Shown here: in pieces, positions 8,415 to 16,924 of the stretch | Layout: each line of letters starts with the position of its first letter | Numbering within the stretch: position 1 is the stretch's first letter | Assembly (NCBI GenBank): GCA_034435435.1 | Contig: DAOTXN010000028.1 | Coordinates: 1 to 42,428 of the forward strand | Length of the DNA: 42,428 nucleotides | Direction: 5' to 3' | Source: DAOTXN01 sp034435435 | GTDB taxonomy: Bacteria; Chloroflexota; Anaerolineae; S140-20 | Program-made: the position numbers and the translations under genes | The notes under the pieces: generated by a model | What the model saw: only the letters and a program-made list of their open reading frames with translations | Told to the model about the DNA's origin: nothing | Database searches by the model: none

Positions 8415-9032
8415 ATGTTCGGAGCAGATTTTCCTTTCGTCGTCGAGAAAATGTGTCTGGCAGACGTGCCCCAAGTCATGGTCATTGAGCGAGAATCTTT
8501 TCCCCTACCCTGGCCAGAGCGCGCCTACCGCTACGAATTGACCCAAAACCAAAATTCACATTACCTGGTTCTGCGTCACCAAGTCACGCTTAACGCGGCG
8601 AATTGGCGCGCGCGGCTCAAGCATTTATGGTCAAGAGGCGCACGGACGCCTATCATCGGCTATGGGGGGTTCTGGATGATCGCCGGCGAGGCCCACATCA
8701 GCACGATTGCCGTCGCATCGGAATGGCGGCGGCGCGGCATGGGCGAGTTGTTGTTATGGCACATGCTCAAGCAGGCCCTGGCGATGAACGCATTCGAAGC
8801 GACGCTCGAAGTGCGGGTCTCGAATCAAATTGCACAGAACCTTTATCACAAATATGATTTCAAGCAGGTCGGGCGGCGACGGCGTTATTATCAAGACAAC
8901 GGCGAAGACGCCTGGATCATGACCGTGACCGAGTTTAACAGCCGGGTCTACCAGGCTCACCTGGAGCGACTGGGAGCAGCGCTTGAGCAGCGTTTGAGCT
9001 TGTCTGGACAAAGTCGCCCGGTTGGGCTATAA
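8415..9032 (+). CDS. rimI: Ribosomal-protein-S18-alanine N-acetyltransferase-like GNAT (RimI)
   Basis: 205 residues, GNAT fold. Visible are the acetyl-CoA loop RRRGMG in ISTIAVASEWRRRGMGELL, and VRVSNQIAQNLYHKYDF...RRRRYYQDNGEDAWIM, a typical RimI ending. Its position after tsaE-tsaB supports RimI over a generic GNAT. It is longer than E. coli RimI (148 aa) because of an insert of about 25 residues before the central strand (VTLNAANWRARLKHLWSRG) and a C-terminal extension. Confidence 0.88.
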   Translation: MFGADFPFVVEKMCLADVPQVMVIERESFPLPWPERAYRYELTQNQNSHYLVLRHQVTLNAANWRARLKHLWSRGARTPIIGYGGFWMIAGEAHISTIAVASEWRRRGMGELLLWHMLKQALAMNAFEATLEVRVSNQIAQNLYHKYDFKQVGRRRRYYQDNGEDAWIMTVTEFNSRVYQAHLERLGAALEQRLSLSGQSRPVGL

Positions 9033-9090
9033 TCTCTCGGCGGTGGCCGCGCGGCCCGCCCTAAAATTCCCTACGTGTTTGGAGATAAAG

Positions 9091-9729
9091 ATGGGCACAA
9101 TACAGTTCGTCAGAAATCACAGCGATCTGAGCACCGATCGCGGCTTTCAATTCGAGTTCTTTTGCGACCGCTGCGGCAGCGGGCATCGCACTCAATTTCA
9201 GACCTCCAAGACGGGTCTGTTGACCGAGGCGCTGGACACCGCCGGCGGCTTTCTGGGCGGCATTTTGGGGCGCGCCGCCGACGTGAGCCAGCGCGTCCAT
9301 TCGGCGGCCTGGGAAAAGGCCCACGACGCGGCCTATGCCCACGCCGTCAAAGAGGCCCAACCGAATTTCCGGCAGTGCCCACGCTGCACCCAATGGGTGT
9401 GCCTGGAATTGTGCTGGAATCAGACGCGCGGCCTGTGCAAAGAGTGTGCGCCCGACCTGGCCGTGGAAATGTCGGCCATGCAGGCCGAAGCCGCAGTGGA
9501 GGCCGCCCGCGAGCAAGTGCAGGTGGCCGAGCGGGAACGGGTGACCAAGAAAGATTTCGAACAGGTCATCCGCGCCACGTGCCCGCAGTGCGGACAACCC
9601 GTCGCCGGGGGCAAGTTCTGCGCCCATTGCGGGGCGGCGCTGGCGGCCGACAAGTTTTGCACCGCATGCGGCAGTAAAGTCCCGGCCGGGGTCAAATTCT
9701 GTCCCGAATGTGGCAGCAAACAGGGATAG
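9091..9729 (+). CDS. Multi-zinc-ribbon protein of unknown function
   Basis: 212 residues with no enzymatic motif recognised. Four cysteine-rich elements are seen: CDRCGSGH near the N-terminus; CPRCTQWVC with CWNQTRGLCKEC in the middle; then, after a helical Ala/Glu-rich stretch (about 115-150), a C-terminal double zinc ribbon (CPQCGQPVAGGKFCAHCG, CTACGSKVPAGVKFCPECG). Between the first two is a Gly/Ala-rich segment (TAGGFLGGILGRAADVSQ). The start ATG has GGAG six bases upstream. Tail ribbons of this kind often mediate protein or nucleic-acid contacts, but nothing here identifies a partner. Confidence 0.8.
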   Translation: MGTIQFVRNHSDLSTDRGFQFEFFCDRCGSGHRTQFQTSKTGLLTEALDTAGGFLGGILGRAADVSQRVHSAAWEKAHDAAYAHAVKEAQPNFRQCPRCTQWVCLELCWNQTRGLCKECAPDLAVEMSAMQAEAAVEAAREQVQVAERERVTKKDFEQVIRATCPQCGQPVAGGKFCAHCGAALAADKFCTACGSKVPAGVKFCPECGSKQG

Positions 9730-9749
9730 CGAGAAGCGAGAGGCGAAGG
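9729..9749 (+). repeat. Short tandem heptamer run
   Basis: GCGAGAA, GCGAGAG, GCGAAGG in exact 7-base phase directly after the zinc-ribbon stop. Its end merges into the GGGAGG ribosome-binding site of the next gene. No facing inverted arm is seen. Confidence 0.5.
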
Positions 9750-9759
9750 GAGGCGCGTG

Positions 9760-10362
9760 ATGTCTGAGCTGGAAGCCTTGCACGAGCAGATTCGCACGTG
9801 CACCCTGTGCAAGCTGCACGCCGCCCGCACCCACGCCGTGCCCGGCGAGGGGCCGGAGCGCGTCGAGGTGTTGTTCATCGGCGAGGGGCCGGGCTTTCAC
9901 GAAGACAAGCAAGGGCGACCGTTTGTCGGCGCGGCGGGCAAGTTTCTGGAAGAGTTGCTGGCCGACATTGGCATGCAGCGGGAGCAAGTGTTTATTACCA
10001 ACGTGGTCAAGTGCCGCCCTCCCGCCAATAGGGATCCCGAACCCGACGAAATCGAAGCCTGTCGAGACTATTTGGATCGCCAGATCGCGCTGCTCCGGCC
10101 CAAGATGGTGGTCACGCTGGGGCGCTTTTCGATGGCGCGCTATTTCTCCAGCGCCAAAATATCCCAAGTTCACGGGCAGCCCAAAAAGATGGACGGGGTG
10201 ATCTATTATCCGATGTTTCATCCGGCGGCGGCGCTGCACCAGCCCAGCCTGCGCCGCACGGTGCAGGATGACATGAAGCGTATCCCTCAATTATTGGCCG
10301 AAATAGACCGGCTGGCCGAAGAAGAGCCGCCGGAGCAAGCGCAACAGTTGAGCTTGTTTTAG
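9760..10362 (+). CDS. Family-4 (Fe-S) uracil-DNA glycosylase with C-terminal clamp-binding-like motif
   Basis: About 200 residues, the family-4 (UDGa) length. It removes uracil from DNA in base excision repair. Visible are four cluster cysteines (C14, C17, C85, C101), the GEGPG water-activating loop in VLFIGEGPGFHEDKQGRPFVG, ITNVVKCRPPANRDP, and the HPAAAL DNA-intercalating motif. The last residues QLSLF exactly match the bacterial beta-sliding-clamp consensus QL(S/D)LF, suggesting docking at replication forks. ATG 9760 is preferred to the GTG one codon earlier because GGGAGG lies six bases upstream. Confidence 0.94.
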   Translation: MSELEALHEQIRTCTLCKLHAARTHAVPGEGPERVEVLFIGEGPGFHEDKQGRPFVGAAGKFLEELLADIGMQREQVFITNVVKCRPPANRDPEPDEIEACRDYLDRQIALLRPKMVVTLGRFSMARYFSSAKISQVHGQPKKMDGVIYYPMFHPAAALHQPSLRRTVQDDMKRIPQLLAEIDRLAEEEPPEQAQQLSLF

Positions 10363-10371
10363 ATTCACCAG

Positions 10372-10418
10372 GACACAAAGAGGCACGAGGGGTATTTTTT
10401 CTTTGCGTCTGTGTGACT
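10372..10418. repeat. Phased 9-base hairpin between udg and the Wzz-like gene
   Basis: GACACAAAG (10372-10380) and CTTTGCGTC (10401-10409) are complementary at 8 of 9 positions, and each is followed by a related 9-base unit. A T-run lies in the loop. It could act as a weak terminator for the upstream operon, but no T-tract follows the stem. Confidence 0.5.
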
Positions 10419-10441
10419 TGTGCTAAACTCCAGGAGAGCCC

Positions 10442-11704
10442 ATGGAAGACGAGATCGATCTGCGAGAATACATCCAGGTCCTTATCCGGCGCTGGAAGTG
10501 GATCGTGGCGCTGACGCTCATCGCCGCCATCACGGCCGCCGCGATCAGCTTTTTCGTGCTCCAACCCACGTACCAGGCCACGGCGTTGGTGCTCGTCACC
10601 AATCCGCGCTACCAGCTCAAGTTCGACCCACGCCTGGAGACGCTCAGCGAAATCGAGACGGCCTCCAAGGCTTATCCCACGTTGGCGACGAGCGACGATC
10701 TGCTGCAATACGTGCTCGACGCGCTCGACCCACCGCTGCCTGAAGGTGAACATGATTTACAGACGCTGCGCGGCAAGGTAGCGGCCAGCGCCGGGGCCGA
10801 CCCCAGCCTGTTAAAGCTGACGGTGACCAACAGCAAGCCCGAACGCGCCGCCCGCATCGCCAACACCTGGGCCGAGCAATACGTGCTGTACGTCAACGAG
10901 CTGTACGGGCGGCGCTCGGAGGACGTGGTCTTTTTCACCACGCAGCGCGACGCCGCGCTAGAAACGCTCCAAACGGCCGAACAGGCGCTCATCGAATACG
11001 AGGCCCGCAACCCACAATCCACGCTCCAGTCGCGCTTGGGCGCCAAACGGGCGACGATGAACGACGCTTTGAACGTCCAGCGGAAGCTGACGCTGCTCGT
11101 CCAGGACGCTAGAGTTTTGCGCCAACAGCTAAAAGAGCAGCCGGCCTCTGCGTCGGCCTCGCTGGGCGACGAGCTGGCGGCGCTCTTGCTCAAGATTCAA
11201 GGCTTGAGCCAGGACGCCACGCTGCCATTGCAACTACAGCTAAACAGCGGCGAGTCGCTCTCGAACAAGACGGTGGGCGAGCAGATGCAATTGCTGGACG
11301 AACTCATCACCGCCGTGGAAAATCGGCTGGCCGATACCGAAGCGCAGGTGCAGACCCTCTCCGACGAGATCCTGCCGCTACAAGAGGAGCTCCAGCAAGC
11401 CACCACCGAGCGCGACCGGCTGTCCCGCGAGGTGGACCTGGCCCGCAGCACCTACACGACTCTGGCTAACAAAGTGGAAGAGGCGCGCATCGCCGCCCAA
11501 GACGAGACGGGCGAGGTGCGCCTGGCCAGCCAGGCGGCCGCGCCTACCCGACCTGTAAGCCCCAATAAATTGATGAACACAGCCATCGCCGGGTTTTTGG
11601 GCCTGTTCGTAGGGGTGTTTGCGGCCTTTTTTGTGGAATATTGGCAGGCGCCGCGCGAGAATGCGCATCCGGCTAGACAAAAGGAACCCGACACGTTACA
11701 ATAG
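10442..11704 (+). CDS. Wzz/chain-length-determinant family polysaccharide co-polymerase
   Basis: 420 residues. The layout is classic Wzz: a short cytosolic N-terminus (EIDLREYIQVLIRRWKW), a first membrane helix (about 21-40), and a long extracytoplasmic coiled-coil domain rich in Glu/Gln/Arg (about 150-350). A Pro-containing segment (AAAPTRPVSPNKLMNT) and a second membrane helix (about 380-400) follow. No Walker motifs for a fused BY-kinase are present. It controls polymer length or export in Wzy-dependent pathways. AGGAG precedes the ATG. It is the first exopolysaccharide gene of the region. Confidence 0.88.
   Translation: MEDEIDLREYIQVLIRRWKWIVALTLIAAITAAAISFFVLQPTYQATALVLVTNPRYQLKFDPRLETLSEIETASKAYPTLATSDDLLQYVLDALDPPLPEGEHDLQTLRGKVAASAGADPSLLKLTVTNSKPERAARIANTWAEQYVLYVNELYGRRSEDVVFFTTQRDAALETLQTAEQALIEYEARNPQSTLQSRLGAKRATMNDALNVQRKLTLLVQDARVLRQQLKEQPASASASLGDELAALLLKIQGLSQDATLPLQLQLNSGESLSNKTVGEQMQLLDELITAVENRLADTEAQVQTLSDEILPLQEELQQATTERDRLSREVDLARSTYTTLANKVEEARIAAQDETGEVRLASQAAAPTRPVSPNKLMNTAIAGFLGLFVGVFAAFFVEYWQAPRENAHPARQKEPDTLQ
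11674..11702 (+). promoter_or_regulatory. Sigma70-like promoter for the MNT/HEPN pair
   Basis: TAGACA, a 17-base spacer and TACAAT at the end of the Wzz-like gene, 78 bases before the MNT start. Confidence 0.55.
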
Positions 11705-11780
11705 TGCGGTGTAAAAGACCCGTTGTGGATGAGTTGATGGGCGTCTAATCTCGGGGCGCACTTGAGAAGGAAAAGATTCA

Positions 11781-12167
11781 ATGCCAACCGCTCTGGAATT
11801 GACCCGCACGGGCTGGCAGAGTTATCTGGAAGCAAGCCAACGCCGACCAACTCTACCCGGGCCAACACCGGCCGAGCAGCGTGCACGTGAGCGCTTGATG
11901 AAGCGTGTGCGTGAGGCGGCCGCGATGCTAAGGACCCGCTATGGCGCCCAGAGAGTGATTCTTTTTGGCTCACTGGCCCACGCTGCGTGGTTTATGCCCG
12001 ATTCCGACGTGGACCTGGTCGTTGAAGGACTGCCCGGCGACGATTACTGGCAAGCGTGGCGCCTGGTCGAAGAGATCATCGGCGACCGACCAGTGGACCT
12101 GATAGAGATAGAGTCGGCCGGGGAGTCGCTGCGGCGGGCTATTCAACGCTATGGAGTGGAGCTTTGA
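11781..12167 (+). CDS. MNT-type nucleotidyltransferase (antitoxin of a HEPN/MNT module)
   Basis: 128 residues. The minimal nucleotidyltransferase signature is complete: GS at 63-64 (ILFGSLAHAAW) and D-x-D at 76/78 (SDVDLVV), followed by VDLIEIESAGESLRRAI. In HEPN/MNT modules such proteins neutralise the HEPN ribonuclease, in characterised cases by AMPylating it. Its stop overlaps the start of the HEPN partner. The N-terminal 40 residues are an extra helical extension. Confidence 0.85.
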   Translation: MPTALELTRTGWQSYLEASQRRPTLPGPTPAEQRARERLMKRVREAAAMLRTRYGAQRVILFGSLAHAAWFMPDSDVDLVVEGLPGDDYWQAWRLVEEIIGDRPVDLIEIESAGESLRRAIQRYGVEL

Positions 12168-12661
12168 GCGCCTCTTACCAGGAGCTGGCTGAGCGGATTC
12201 ATGGTGAGGTGTCGGACCTGGGATGGGTTGTCCAGCGGGCGTTACGGGCCTGGTCTCAGGCTCAAAGTGTGCCAGGCGAGCAGGCCTATCTGGATTCGGT
12301 GGCCTTGAATCTCCATTCCTTTTATTCGGGGTTGGAGCGCTTGTTTGAGTTGATCGCCAGGCACGTTGATCGCGATCTGCCTACCGGCGAGACCTGGCAT
12401 CGTGACCTGCTTGAGCAGATGACGCACGATCTGGCGGATGTGCGGCCTGCCGTGATTAGTCACGCCAATGGGCTGGCCCTGGACGAATTTCGCCGCTTTA
12501 GGCACCTGGTGCGCAATGTTTACACGATGAATTTGGTACCGGCCAGGATGACAGGTTTGGTCTTGACGCTACCCGAGCTATGGTCCGGGCTGCATGCCGA
12601 GTTGCTGGCCTTCGCCGGTTTTTTGGAACTCCTGGCTCACACTGGCCAAACCGAAGAGTAA
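12164..12661 (+). CDS. HEPN-domain toxin-like protein (HepT-like)
   Basis: 165 residues, all-helical. The segment FRRFRHLVRNVYTMNL (about 109-124) matches the conserved Arg/His/Tyr region of HepT-like HEPN proteins, which act as RNases or as AMPylation targets. The start is inferred to be TTG at 12164, overlapping the MNT stop by four bases (TTGA) with GGAG seven bases upstream. The frame is open earlier, but that part lies inside the MNT gene. Paired with the preceding MNT gene; the kinase gene begins 11 bases later. Confidence 0.78.
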   Translation: MSASYQELAERIHGEVSDLGWVVQRALRAWSQAQSVPGEQAYLDSVALNLHSFYSGLERLFELIARHVDRDLPTGETWHRDLLEQMTHDLADVRPAVISHANGLALDEFRRFRHLVRNVYTMNLVPARMTGLVLTLPELWSGLHAELLAFAGFLELLAHTGQTEE

Positions 12662-12672
12662 GAGAGCGCAAA

Positions 12673-15147
12673 ATGACCAACCTGGTAGGCAGCACCCTGG
12701 GACAATATCAAATCGTCGAGCTGATCGGCGAGGGCGGCATGGCCAGCGTGTACAAGGCCTGGCAGCCCAATCTGCGGCGTTACGTGGCGCTCAAGGTGCT
12801 GGCCCCGCATCTGACCGGCGACGCCGAGTTTGTCGCGCGCTTTCAGCAGGAGGCCGTGTCGGCGGCCAATCTGCGCCAGAGCAACATCGTCACCATCCAC
12901 GACGTGGGCAGCGAGAACGGCTATCATTTTATTGCGATGGAGTACATCGAGGGCGCGTCGCTGGAAGAGGGCATTCGCGCCCAGCACGCCCTGGCCCCCG
13001 AGCAGGTGGTGGACATTGTCTCGCAGGTCGGAAAGGCGCTGGACTATGCGCACCAGCGCGGTTTTATCCACCGCGACATCAAACCGGCCAACGTGCTGAT
13101 CGACCCCAACGGGCGGGCCGTGCTGACCGATTTTGGCATCGTCAAGGCGCTCACCGGCAGCGGATTGACCACCTCGATCACCAAGGCCGGGGCGATCTTT
13201 GGCACGCCCCATTATATGAGTCCGGAGCAGATCAAAGAAGAGCCGGTGGATCACCGCTCGGACCTGTACGCGCTGGGTATCGTGTGCTACGAGATGTTGA
13301 GTGGGCACGTGCCTTTCGACGGCACGACCACGCACGCCATCCTGTATGCCCAGGCCCACAATCCCCCGCCGCCGCTGCGCCAGGTGAACCCGGCCGTGCC
13401 GGCCGCGGTGGATGCGGTGGTGAACCGTATGCTGGCCAAGCAGCCCCAGGCCCGCTACGAAAGCGCGGGTGAATTTGCCACGGCGCTGGCCCAGGCCTTT
13501 GCCGGGCGTATGCCAGAGGCGGCCGCTCAATGGGACGCCGAAGCCACGGTAGTGACGGGCGGGCGCTTGGGCAACGGCGCGACTGTGATCGGCGCGCCGC
13601 CGGGAGGCATAGCGCCCGGTCTGGCAGGGTCGTATTACCCACCGGCCTACACGCCGGCGGTTCCCCAGAAGCGCAGTCGCTGGCCGTTGGTGGTGGGAGC
13701 AGCGCTGGTTGGGCTGGTGTTGATCGCGGCGGTGGGGGTGGTGGTCGTGTTTGTGCTGCCCAGTTTTTCCACAGGCGAAGACCCACTGGAAAAGGGCCAG
13801 GAGGCGCTGGCCGTGGGAGACGTGGTCGGGGCGATCGTGTGGCTTGACAAGGCCCTGGGCGAAAACCCGGGGGACGCCGAGGCGCTGGAGGGGTTGACCG
13901 CAGCCGCCCAGAAGCAGGTCGAGGCCGGGGAGCACGCGGCGGCGATTGATACGTTCAAGAAGGTGTTGATATACGATGCGGATAATGTGGGGGCGCTGAA
14001 GGGGATCGGCGCGGCGTATGAGGCGCAGGAGCAGTGGCTGCAGGCTGCGGATTGGTATGAGAAGTGGACGCAGGTGGCACCGGATGATGCGGAGGCGCGG
14101 TTGAGGTTGGGCGAGGTGTACAGTAGATTAGAAGATTACGAGTTAGCTATTGCCCAACTCAAGCGTGTAACAACACTCCGCCCGGATTGGTCAAGAGGAT
14201 GGGAAGTACTGAGCAAGGTTTATTACCATAAGCTCAACCAGTACGACAACGCCACAGAGCCTCTCAGAAAATGGAGTGAGCTTGAACCAGAAAACGTAGA
14301 AGCCCAACTCACGTTAGGTTGGACAATGTTTTTCCAAAAGGAATATTCCGAAGCCGAAGCTTATTTTCAACGTTGTCTAGAACTAGACGAAGACAATGGA
14401 TGCTATAGAGGTTTAGTAGCCGTTTATAGGTCTCTGGGAAAATGGCAGGAGGCCCTTTCGCACCTTGAGTATCTTTCCGAGAAAAACCCTTCAGATGCCA
14501 CAGTTTTCCTGTCGCTTGGGGACACACTTTACAACTTGAAAGACTATAATGCAGCGGTAGAGAATTACTTAAAAACCATAGAGTTGGATAAGACCAACGT
14601 TCAAGCCTACCAGGGTTTAGCCAAGTGCTATGTGGCTACCGAGGACTATTTGAAGGCCAAAAACGCCTATGAACAACTAGTAACTCTTATACCGAACGAC
14701 CCGCAAGCGCAGCGTAGCTTGGGATGGGTGCTTTACGAACTGGAGGATTATCAAGCTGCAATTCAAGCGTTTGAAAGAGCCAGTGCCCTTGATACTAATA
14801 ATCCCAATGCTTACCTTGGCCTTGCCGACTCCTATCGTGCTTTAGACAATGGACCTCGGGCTGTACAATTTTACGAAAAGTGGGCGTCTCTCACCGATGG
14901 GAATCCTTTCACTCACCAACAGTACGGGCGCCTTTATTTCGGTTTGGGACAATATGGTGCTGCAATCCAGGCCTTTCTGCGAGCATTAGCTCTTGACTCG
15001 CAGTTTGTTTCTGGTTACATAGGACTGGGACAAGCGCAGCAAGCCCAAGGAGATTGTTCGGGTGCGAAGGCTAATTTCGAGCGCGCGCTGGAAATTGATC
15101 CGAATAACGAATCCGCCAAACGTGGATTAGAAGAGTGTGACCAATAA
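12673..15147 (+). CDS. Hanks-type Ser/Thr protein kinase with transmembrane helix and TPR domain; composition break inside
   Basis: 824 residues. The cytosolic kinase (about 11-275) has GEGGMASVYKA (Gly loop), VALKVL (Lys), HRDIKPANV (catalytic loop), DFGIVKA and a GTPHYMSPEQ activation segment. A single membrane helix follows at about 336-362 and then TPR repeats (about 366-820) predicted outside the membrane. Up to about base 14115 (residue 482) the gene is GC-rich with GCG/CTG codons; beyond that it is AT-richer with a different codon style (72% GC in 13501-13560 against 40% in 14341-14400). The frame is intact. The likely role is phosphorylation control of envelope or polysaccharide functions; targets are unknown. 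Confidence 0.93.
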   Translation: MTNLVGSTLGQYQIVELIGEGGMASVYKAWQPNLRRYVALKVLAPHLTGDAEFVARFQQEAVSAANLRQSNIVTIHDVGSENGYHFIAMEYIEGASLEEGIRAQHALAPEQVVDIVSQVGKALDYAHQRGFIHRDIKPANVLIDPNGRAVLTDFGIVKALTGSGLTTSITKAGAIFGTPHYMSPEQIKEEPVDHRSDLYALGIVCYEMLSGHVPFDGTTTHAILYAQAHNPPPPLRQVNPAVPAAVDAVVNRMLAKQPQARYESAGEFATALAQAFAGRMPEAAAQWDAEATVVTGGRLGNGATVIGAPPGGIAPGLAGSYYPPAYTPAVPQKRSRWPLVVGAALVGLVLIAAVGVVVVFVLPSFSTGEDPLEKGQEALAVGDVVGAIVWLDKALGENPGDAEALEGLTAAAQKQVEAGEHAAAIDTFKKVLIYDADNVGALKGIGAAYEAQEQWLQAADWYEKWTQVAPDDAEARLRLGEVYSRLEDYELAIAQLKRVTTLRPDWSRGWEVLSKVYYHKLNQYDNATEPLRKWSELEPENVEAQLTLGWTMFFQKEYSEAEAYFQRCLELDEDNGCYRGLVAVYRSLGKWQEALSHLEYLSEKNPSDATVFLSLGDTLYNLKDYNAAVENYLKTIELDKTNVQAYQGLAKCYVATEDYLKAKNAYEQLVTLIPNDPQAQRSLGWVLYELEDYQAAIQAFERASALDTNNPNAYLGLADSYRALDNGPRAVQFYEKWASLTDGNPFTHQQYGRLYFGLGQYGAAIQAFLRALALDSQFVSGYIGLGQAQQAQGDCSGAKANFERALEIDPNNESAKRGLEECDQ

Positions 15148-15205
15148 CAGACGATCCGTCTCTATCCTTATTGGTTCCAGTATTCCACAGGAAGTGTAAA
15201 TCAGG

Positions 15206-16267
15206 TTGCTATTTCCCAGTATCGCGATGGTAAGTTTTCTTACGTCTCTGCTAGAAGGGTTGTTTAGAAACCAAATAGCTGCATTATTTTTCTCTCTACT
15301 ATTGGTTACAACAGTAGTACTGACACCGCGACTTGTTGCCAGTGGACTGACAAACAGAGGCTATGTGCTGCTTTCTACTGCCTTGCTAGACAAAAATGAA
15401 GCAGTAGATCCCTCCAATAGGTCATTGATAAGGCAGGCTCAAGAGTGCTGGCAGAGTTCCCTTGAGTTGGTCGTGGCCAATCCGTCGGCCTGGTATGGGC
15501 TTGGCTTTGCCCTTGTGGTAACAGGGCAATATTCGGACACTTTAGGAATCTGGCAGCACAGCAGGTTTGAGGGCGTTGATTTCATCAATCTCGGGGATGC
15601 GGCGCGCAGGGACGGTGATTATGACATGGCCTTGACCTGGTACCAACAAGCGGTGAGCATTGCGCCTGAATTGGCTGATCCCTGGTACTACAAGGGATTG
15701 GCATACGAGAGTTTGGGGGAGTGGCACCAAGCGCTGGAGGCAATGCACCAGGCGCTAGAGAAAAGCAAGCATAAGACCGTTGGCTGGAGTTCAATTCATT
15801 ATCATATTGGTTCGCTTGCACAGAGGCGTCTAATTCCTCCTGACATCCGTCAAGCTCTGACTGCTTATGAAACGGCATTGGCGCTTGATGATTTCACCTA
15901 TGACCAAGAGCAGACGCATGTTCATTTCTCTCTCGGCGAAATACTGCAACAAACAGGTCGCGAAACTGAAGCTATTCAGGAATACGAATGGGTGATCACT
16001 CATCAACCCGATCATTACTGGGCTTATGTGCAGTTAGGAGTATTGCATTGGCAATACAATAAAGATTTGGCACAGTCAGAGCACATGCTATCTCAAGCCA
16101 TTAGACTCGCGCCCGATGTTAAGTGGGCTTATCGATGGCTAGGTTCCATTTACCAACAAGCAGGGAAAACAGAAGCAGCGAACGACATGTACCTTCGCGT
16201 ACTCGAGATTGATTCAACGGACGATCTGGCGCAAGGGCAACTATATCGTATAGAGAACGAACCATAA
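15206..16267 (+). CDS. Membrane-anchored TPR protein
   Basis: About 353 residues (346 if the ATG at 15227 is used; the TTG at 15206 has a distant AGGAAG). An N-terminal membrane helix (about 24-46, AALFFSLLLVTTVVLTP) is followed by at least six TPR units (e.g. ADPWYYKGLAYESLGEWHQALEAM, HFSLGEILQQTGRETEAIQEYEWV). It follows the kinase whose TPRs it resembles in layout and shares the low-GC composition. A scaffolding role in polysaccharide assembly is plausible but unproven. Confidence 0.8.
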   Translation: MLFPSIAMVSFLTSLLEGLFRNQIAALFFSLLLVTTVVLTPRLVASGLTNRGYVLLSTALLDKNEAVDPSNRSLIRQAQECWQSSLELVVANPSAWYGLGFALVVTGQYSDTLGIWQHSRFEGVDFINLGDAARRDGDYDMALTWYQQAVSIAPELADPWYYKGLAYESLGEWHQALEAMHQALEKSKHKTVGWSSIHYHIGSLAQRRLIPPDIRQALTAYETALALDDFTYDQEQTHVHFSLGEILQQTGRETEAIQEYEWVITHQPDHYWAYVQLGVLHWQYNKDLAQSEHMLSQAIRLAPDVKWAYRWLGSIYQQAGKTEAANDMYLRVLEIDSTDDLAQGQLYRIENEP

Positions 16268-16324
16268 GGGATTTTGTCACCCAAGTCGAACCAATGAATT
16301 GCAGCGCACTCTTTTTCTGCACCG

Positions 16325-16897
16325 ATGAAAGTTCAGGGTAACCGCCAACACGGTTTTAGATTATTGATTTGGTATTTGGCATGGCTGAGAATCGCGATTG
16401 CCAACTCTTTTATTGCAGCATTCCCAAGCTATTCTATCCGTCATGCTTACTACCGGTGGATCTGCAGAATGAAGCTAGGAAAAGATGCCAAGATAATGAA
16501 GGGGGTATTTGTTTTGGCTCCGCAGGGCATAAAGATAGGCGAGGATAGCGTGATAAATAATGGTTGCCGTCTTGATGGACGCGGTGGGTTATGCATCGGC
16601 AGAAACGTTAACATAGCTTTCGATGTACATATATACTCAATGTCCCACGACTACAACGATCCCTTTTTTTCGATCATACTCGCGCCAGTCACTATTGAAG
16701 ATTATGTCTGGCTAAGCTCAAGAGCAACTATTTTACCTGGCGTGACGATAGGACGCGGCGCTGTCGTGGCTGCTGGCGCCGTGGTGACCAGAGATGTTGC
16801 TCCTCTTACAGTCGTGGCAGGTGTACCAGCCAAGCCGATAGGGCAAAGGAACAGCGATTTAAGCTACCAATTGGACTTCTATAGACCGTGGCATTAG
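16325..16897 (+). CDS. Hexapeptide-repeat (left-handed beta-helix) O-acetyltransferase
   Basis: 190 residues. Hexapeptide repeats run from about residue 65 to 165 (IKIGEDSVINNGCRLD, VTIEDYVWLSSRATILPGVTIGRGAVVAAGAVVTRDV), with the catalytic His region SMSHDYNDP and the closing VVAGVPAKPIG. It resembles WbbJ/Maa-type sugar acetyltransferases that O-acetylate surface polysaccharides with acetyl-CoA. An N-terminal helical part of about 50 residues precedes the repeats. It lies in the low-GC cluster. Confidence 0.88.
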   Translation: MKVQGNRQHGFRLLIWYLAWLRIAIANSFIAAFPSYSIRHAYYRWICRMKLGKDAKIMKGVFVLAPQGIKIGEDSVINNGCRLDGRGGLCIGRNVNIAFDVHIYSMSHDYNDPFFSIILAPVTIEDYVWLSSRATILPGVTIGRGAVVAAGAVVTRDVAPLTVVAGVPAKPIGQRNSDLSYQLDFYRPWH

Positions 16898-16924
16898 GTC
16901 CATCAATCATTGAAGGAGAAGATA

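Noticed and set aside
12056..12163. Longer N-terminus of the HEPN protein
   Set aside because: Lies within the MNT gene; the TTGA overlap start with an upstream GGAG fits better.
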